The notes below the pieces were generated by a model that made no database searches, was not told where the DNA came from, and saw only the letters and a list, made by a program, of their open reading frames with translations. This document shows positions 28,972 through 31,482 of a DNA stretch of 31,482 nucleotides, piece by piece; within the stretch, counting starts at the first letter, position 1, and each line of letters opens with the position of its first letter. The translations under genes and the position numbers were made by a program. The DNA comes from a virus. Location: positions 1 through 31,482 of IMG/VR virus record IMGVR_UViG_3300036466_000037; one strand, 5' to 3'.

Positions 28972-29295
28972 TTATCCTTTATCTTTTAACTTCTTGATAA
29001 ATGCTTGTCCACTAAAGGTAAGAGTAATAATCTTACGTCTACGCTCTAGTGGGTCTTCTACTGCCTCGACTAACTTAAAGCCAGCCTCATGATACCTGTT
29101 GATACTTCCTAAAGCCCCTATGTGGCGACTACAGGTAGAGATGCCGATACCAAGTTTTTCACTTAGGTCAGTCATGGTGATTCCATTCTCACCAGCCATT
29201 CCTACCGTTAGTAGAGCCATAATTTGTCCTAAGGGCATCTCAGTGTCTAACTCTCTAAATAGGTCTAGCACACCCATTACTACTCTTAATTCCAT
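28972..29295 (-). CDS. MarR-like winged-helix transcriptional regulator
   Basis: This 107-residue protein has a winged-helix domain: MALLTVGMAGENGITMTDLS, recognition helix ISTCSRHIGALG, and wing EDPLERRRKIITLTFSGQAF, the DPxxRRxKxxxLT pattern of the MarR family wing. It is shorter than full MarR proteins and lacks most of the N- and C-terminal dimer helices. AGGAGAAAGTT precedes the ATG. It is co-transcribed with the integrase and is the only visible candidate for a lysogeny or early-gene regulator in the window. Intergenic repeats at 29386-29430 just upstream could be its operators. The DNA-binding call is firm; its role is inferred. Confidence 0.85.
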   Translation of the reverse strand: MELRVVMGVLDLFRELDTEMPLGQIMALLTVGMAGENGITMTDLSEKLGIGISTCSRHIGALGSINRYHEAGFKLVEAVEDPLERRRKIITLTFSGQAFIKKLKDKG

Positions 29296-29546
29296 AACTT
29301 TCTCCTAATTTTTAGTTATTTAGGTTTTTCATAACACCAAACAATGTGTATTTTCCACACCCACACATGATTTTCCGTTAGGCTAAAATAATAGTCAAGC
29401 AATATTCCCCTACTGTCAACTATTTCAAACCAAAAACCCCTACAACAAATATTTAAATACATACTACCCCTTTTTGAGACTTATTGATTTTGTTTCTCTC
29501 GTTACTGCAAAGACTATGTTACTCTCTTATTGCCTGTTGTCAATAG
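29296..29546 (-). promoter_or_regulatory. Regulator/integrase upstream region with TTGACA-type repeats
   Basis: A 250-base AT-rich stretch without a convincing gene. On the minus strand it holds TTGACA at 29418-29413 in a TTTGAAATAGTTGACAG context and TTGACT at 29397-29392, followed by TATTAT. A further TTGACA lies at 29543-29538, followed by ACAGGCAATAA. The first resembles the segments upstream of RNA polymerase and the reductase. Either host sigma-70 promoters for the regulator-integrase operon or binding sites for a phage protein would fit. No terminator is apparent. Confidence 0.4.
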
Positions 29547-29663
29547 TTACCAGTGGTGAATTATGTTAATAATTAAAACTATATCTGCCAATGAAGCCAG
29601 AACTATTATCCACGCATCCTTACTTAGAAAATTCTTGGTAAGGTGTTTGTTATGTTCACGCAT
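29547..29663 (-). CDS. Possible 38-residue single-span membrane protein
   Basis: A 38-codon frame starts at the ATG at 29663 with AAAGGG about 10 bases upstream. The N-terminal third is basic and polar (MREHNKHLTKNFLSKDA) and is followed by one hydrophobic helix, WIIVLASLADIVLIINII, and a short HHW end. The charge bias predicts a cytoplasmic N-terminus. T7-like early regions often hold tiny membrane peptides, but there is no family match and the region is AT-rich, so a chance frame is possible. The plus-strand frame at 29563-29748 overlaps and is less credible. Confidence 0.4.
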   Translation of the reverse strand: MREHNKHLTKNFLSKDAWIIVLASLADIVLIINIIHHW

Positions 29664-29740
29664 CCTTTATGCACCCTTTAGTTACTGTAAAATTACAGCC
29701 AAAAATACCCTGAGAATGTGTACTCAAGATACTTTTAGAT

Positions 29741-29770
29741 TAATTTAGTCAGCCACGCACTAACGACTAT
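29741..29770 (-). repeat. Early-region 22-bp repeat, copy 1
   Basis: GTCAGCCACGCACTAACGAC followed by TA (plus strand, 29748-29769) recurs with two differences at 30530-30551, flanked by similar TTAA-rich bases. Copy 2 codes for the C-terminus of a small protein (SRLYVADINLI); in copy 1 the same frame has stop codons. It could be a remnant of a duplicated gene end or a regulatory site. Confidence 0.55.
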
Positions 29771-29826
29771 TTGATAGGTGGGTTGTTGAACCTGTTCATA
29801 CGCTCAAAGTATTCTTGTCTAGTCAT
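29767..29826 (-). CDS. Possible 19-residue peptide gene, coupled to the gene upstream
   Basis: The ATG at 29826 overlaps the end of the preceding gene (its stop TAG lies in ATGACTAG). It opens 19 codons, MTRQEYFERMNRFNNPPIK. The GGAGATACAACC before the ATG is nearly identical to the leader of the 55-residue gene at 30267 (GGAGCTACAACC) and close to that at 30503 (GGAGCTACACCC). That conserved start block is the main reason to believe it is translated. Its function is unknown. Confidence 0.42.
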   Translation of the reverse strand: MTRQEYFERMNRFNNPPIK

Positions 29827-30103
29827 GGTTGTATCTCCAAGGATTCATCACTTCATCTGTAATGTTTAGCTCATTGTCATAATCAATGTCTCCACCTACC
29901 ACCTCATAAAGAAAAATGGATAAGGGTTCGTCTTCTCCCTCTTGCCATATATTGATATCAAAACCATTAGCCTCATCTGTCATAACAGAATCCCAATGGT
30001 CTGCCCATTCATTGTTATGGTCTTTCAAGAATTCTAAGGACTTCTCAATAGCCTTAGCCTTGATTGTGTCAGTTACCTTTTCACGCATGGTTAAGGTGTT
30101 CAT
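29819..30103 (-). CDS. Hypothetical acidic early protein, 94 residues
   Basis: A strongly acidic 94-residue protein (MNTLTMREKVTDTIKAKAIE...) with NEWADHWDSVMTDEANGFDI and an Asp/Glu-rich second half (GGDIDYDNELNITDEVM). Small acidic early proteins of phages sometimes mimic DNA (T7 Ocr is the classic case), but nothing in the sequence proves that here. The start overlaps the stop of the 55-residue gene (ATGA) and GGGAG lies 9 bases upstream. The function is unknown. Confidence 0.7.
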   Translation of the reverse strand: MNTLTMREKVTDTIKAKAIEKSLEFLKDHNNEWADHWDSVMTDEANGFDINIWQEGEDEPLSIFLYEVVGGDIDYDNELNITDEVMNPWRYNHD

Positions 30104-30267
30104 TTTGCTTGCTCCCTTTTATAAGCCTTAATGATTGCATCAGCGAAAGCCTGTAACTCATCAGCACTAAAGATATATTCTCGGTAGTTGTCCGTAGGGC
30201 TATCGTCAAAGGTTTCTGTTGCTAGTGCTGTATTAACAGCCATACGTTTGATAGATTGAATATTCAT
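30100..30267 (-). CDS. Hypothetical early protein, 55 residues
   Basis: This gene fills the gap between two listed neighbours. The ATG at 30267 overlaps the upstream stop (ATGA) and is preceded by GGAGCTACAACC; its TGA overlaps the next ATG. The protein begins MNIQSIKRMAVNTALATETF and ends FSADELQAFADAIIKAYKRE plus QAK, with an amphipathic C-terminal helix. The phrase ELQAFADAII is common in small phage proteins of unknown role. Compact coupling on both sides makes it convincing despite its size. Confidence 0.7.
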   Translation of the reverse strand: MNIQSIKRMAVNTALATETFDDSPTDNYREYIFSADELQAFADAIIKAYKREQAK

Positions 30268-30503
30268 GGTTGTAGCTCCAAGTGGTATACACTTTCGTCA
30301 TAGTTATAGATTGGAAAATGATAAAGCTCAGGCACTAAGTATCCATCTTCGGTGTCCAAAAGCTCTTCGCATTGGTCAAGGATTTGGTCTTCAGTCCCAT
30401 AGAGGGAAACAGTCCTTGCCTCTTCTATAACTGCTTTCTCCTCCCCATCTCTGTTCTCCTCAAAAAAATCAAAAGTTCCCAGCAATACTGTCCATTGTTT
30501 CAT
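30264..30503 (-). CDS. Hypothetical acidic early protein, 79 residues
   Basis: A 79-residue acidic protein (MKQWTVLLGTFDFFEENRDG...) with alternating hydrophobic/charged strands and EDQILDQCEELLDTEDGYLV. No membrane segment or known motif. TTAGGAGCTACACCC precedes the ATG, matching the start block of neighbours. The stop overlaps the next start. It may be a host-takeover protein by location only. Confidence 0.7.
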   Translation of the reverse strand: MKQWTVLLGTFDFFEENRDGEEKAVIEEARTVSLYGTEDQILDQCEELLDTEDGYLVPELYHFPIYNYDESVYHLELQP

Positions 30504-30514
30504 GGGTGTAGCTC

Positions 30515-30679
30515 CTAAATTAAATTAATGTCAGCCACGTACAAACGACTAAAAAAAGAGTGTCTGTCACGCATCTTGTGTGCTTGCCTCCGTTGAGCGA
30601 GTAAGCTAGTGAAATCTTGCGGTAATTCTAAAGAATGACTTCTAGCCCACGCTAAGAGCGCACTGTGTTTACGTGCCAT
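30515..30679 (-). CDS. Hypothetical basic early protein, 54 residues
   Basis: The frame is open from 30739, but the ATG at 30679 has AAGGAATAAGG upstream and gives a compact 54-residue basic protein, MARKHSALLAWARSHSLELP and so on, ending SRLYVADINLI. It is arginine- and histidine-rich (LLAQRRQAHKMRDRHSFFSR) and might bind nucleic acid. Its last codons coincide with copy 2 of the early-region 22-bp repeat. The start lies 11 bases inside the gene upstream. Confidence 0.62.
   Translation of the reverse strand: MARKHSALLAWARSHSLELPQDFTSLLAQRRQAHKMRDRHSFFSRLYVADINLI
30521..30551 (-). repeat. Early-region 22-bp repeat, copy 2
   Basis: The core at 30530-30551 (GTCAGCCACGTACAAACGAC then TA, plus strand) differs at two positions from 29748-29769. 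Here it lies within the 3' end of the 54-residue gene and runs up to the ribosome-binding site of the next gene. Conservation in a coding and a non-coding context hints at a DNA- or RNA-level role, or at duplication. Confidence 0.55.
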
Positions 30680-30857
30680 AAGCCTTATTCCTTTCTTCTT
30701 CACTAATGTAACAACCCTCAACCGCATCAAGGTAGTCAATCACCGCATGAGGTATCGTTTCACCTGTGTAGGCGGTGGCTCTTATCTCTTTACAGTCATA
30801 GGTTGTAATCTCAACACCCAACGTGAGTGCATAGGCTTTTAGTTGGGCATTCTTCAT
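30669..30857 (-). CDS. Hypothetical early protein, 62 residues
   Basis: A soluble 62-residue protein (MKNAQLKAYALTLGVEITTY...) ending EGCYISEEERNKAYGT, mixed alpha/beta in appearance, with no recognised motif. GGAAGCTACAGC precedes the ATG, a variant of the local start block, and the ATG overlaps the stop of the 34-residue gene. It overlaps the next gene by 11 bases. Confidence 0.68.
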   Translation of the reverse strand: MKNAQLKAYALTLGVEITTYDCKEIRATAYTGETIPHAVIDYLDAVEGCYISEEERNKAYGT

Positions 30858-30958
30858 GCTGTAGCTTCCTTGTAAAAAGTAGTCTTTAAGCCCTCATACT
30901 CCAAGCAAATTGCATGGCATATAAGCTCATAAATAGTGTCGTTTAGTTGTTCGGTCAT
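30854..30958 (-). CDS. Small early protein, 34 residues
   Basis: A 34-codon frame exactly bridges two neighbours. Its ATG at 30958 overlaps the upstream TGA (ATGA) and its TGA overlaps the next ATG (ATGA). The sequence is MTEQLNDTIYELICHAICLE followed by YEGLKTTFYKEATA. Double start/stop coupling and the lack of any other use for this 100-base gap argue that it is real. The function is unknown. Confidence 0.62.
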   Translation of the reverse strand: MTEQLNDTIYELICHAICLEYEGLKTTFYKEATA

Positions 30959-31140
30959 TTGGCATACCCCTTTAGATGTGCCCTTGCTTTCTTAGTGAGT
31001 AGATGAATTTTATCTATAGTTGTATTAGCGTCTTGAGTCCAGCCAGCCCCTTGCAAGCTTAAATCTGAGGCTGTATAGCTAATAATTTCTAGCATGTGTT
31101 CCAGCTCAAATATGAGAATGTTTACTTCATGTGTATTCAT
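30955..31140 (-). CDS. Hypothetical early protein, 61 residues
   Basis: A 61-residue helical protein (MNTHEVNILIFELEHMLEII...) with a basic C-terminus (LLTKKARAHLKGYAK). GAGGAGATATCAGC precedes the ATG, which overlaps the upstream stop (ATGA). No known family. The predicted two-helix form with hydrophobic heptads could dimerise. Confidence 0.66.
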   Translation of the reverse strand: MNTHEVNILIFELEHMLEIISYTASDLSLQGAGWTQDANTTIDKIHLLTKKARAHLKGYAK

Positions 31141-31391
31141 GCTGATATCTCCTCTAAATCTCTATTGATAGCCTCTTGGCATTTGATAGGTAGGCTATTA
31201 AACGATATACGCTTACCAAGGTAGGTGCTGGGTGCTTGCAGTAGCTCCCCATGTTGCCCAAAGCCTTGAGGGTGTGTAGGGTCATCACTCATAGCAAGGA
31301 AAGTCCAAACACCATTTTCTTTAGGGTAAACAGCTGTATAACGGTCAAAACTAGCCCCTCCGTTGTCGTAACACTTGATTACTTTAGTCAT
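31137..31391 (-). CDS. Hypothetical conserved phage protein, 84 residues
   Basis: An 84-residue protein with the segments CYDNGGASFDRYTAVYPKEN, FLAMSDDPTHPQGFGQHGEL and LGKRISFNSLPIKCQEAI. Proteins with this GGxSxDRYT...MSxxPxxPxGFGQHGE...LGKRIxFxxLPxxxQxAI pattern recur in many phages and some bacterial genomes without a known role. The pattern is conserved enough to call the gene with confidence. It follows a partial gene at the window edge by 8 bases. Confidence 0.8.
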   Translation of the reverse strand: MTKVIKCYDNGGASFDRYTAVYPKENGVWTFLAMSDDPTHPQGFGQHGELLQAPSTYLGKRISFNSLPIKCQEAINRDLEEISA

Positions 31392-31399
31392 TAGATTGT

Positions 31400-31482
31400 C
31401 TACAGCTCTTCTATTTCAGGAATATCTAAGCACTCTTTAGTTAAGCATATTTGACGGCAACCATTCTCAAAGACTGAGTGTC
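31400..31482 (-). CDS. Partial early gene at the right edge (C-terminal 26 residues)
   Basis: One minus-strand frame enters from the right edge and stops at TAG (31402-31400), giving 26 complete codons: HSVFENGCRQICLTKECLDI then PEIEEL. The other frames close within the same stretch. The stop lies 8 bases before the next ATG, matching the packing of the operon. The N-terminal part is outside the window and the product cannot be named. Confidence 0.5.
   Translation of the reverse strand, partial: HSVFENGCRQICLTKECLDIPEIEEL

Noticed and set aside
29563-29748. Plus-strand 61-residue frame in the early spacer
   Set aside because: Weak ribosome-binding site, cysteine- and leucine-rich shadow composition, opposite to all other genes, and overlaps a better minus-strand frame and repeats.
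1-31482. Integrated prophage with host flanks in the window
   Set aside because: All recognised genes are phage genes, and the tRNA-Leu attP lies between integrase and RNA polymerase, not at a phage-host boundary.
1-31482. CRISPR array, insertion sequence or defence operon
   Set aside because: No regularly spaced repeats of CRISPR form, no transposase and no recognisable defence protein were seen on either strand.

Overview
The window is a contiguous piece of a T7-like podovirus genome (Autographiviridae type) that carries an integrase. All convincing genes lie on the minus strand, so transcription runs from right (early) to left (virion structure). The base composition is moderately AT-rich and genes are tightly packed, often with ATGA-type stop/start overlaps. 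The gene order matches the T7 plan: early small genes, regulator/integrase, single-subunit RNA polymerase, SSB, endonuclease I, lysozyme, primase-helicase, DNA polymerase, exonuclease, portal, scaffold, capsid, tail tubes and internal virion proteins. The host cannot be named from the sequence; the only host trace is a tRNA-Leu(UAA) 3' half that forms the presumed phage attachment site. Phage genes lie on both sides of that site, so this reads as a free (or metagenomic) phage genome and not an integrated prophage. Terminase and tail-fibre genes would lie beyond the left edge.

Right to left. (1) 31482-29547: an early operon of very short proteins, several under 60 residues, joined by start/stop overlaps and sharing a recurrent ribosome-binding block. 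(2) 29546-27430: a spacer with repeats, a MarR-like winged-helix regulator, a tyrosine integrase, then a non-coding stretch with arm-type repeats and the tRNA-Leu attP core. This resembles the integrase / tRNA-Leu / RNA polymerase arrangement known from cyanophage P-SSP7. (3) 27425-16846: RNA polymerase and the DNA metabolism module (gp2.5, gp3, gp3.5, gp4, gp5, gp6 and gp1.7-like proteins plus small unknowns). (4) 16682-14709: an adenosylcobalamin-dependent class II ribonucleotide reductase, giving the phage its own dNTP supply, closed by a terminator. (5) 14653-1: morphogenesis genes, namely small proline-rich gp7.3-like protein, portal, a 43-residue unlisted protein, scaffold, holin-like membrane protein, capsid, a strong terminator, tail tubular proteins A and B, and internal virion proteins A-D. 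The last (a gp16-like lytic transglycosylase) runs off the left edge.

The most striking feature is that the major capsid gene is split. A 605-nt insertion (10313-10917), whose ends can be set to the base by capsid homology and by P1 and P10 pairings, has the signs of a group I intron. It carries an endonuclease VII-type HNH gene. Precise removal restores a 317-residue capsid protein across a conserved stretch.

Two families of intergenic repeats sit in front of key genes and are candidate promoters or regulatory sites: a 20-bp TTCTAATTGTGCAAC block (3 clear copies) and a TTGACC/TTGACA-centred block (about 4 copies). Several rho-independent terminators can be drawn: after capsid, after the reductase, and just before the primase-helicase.
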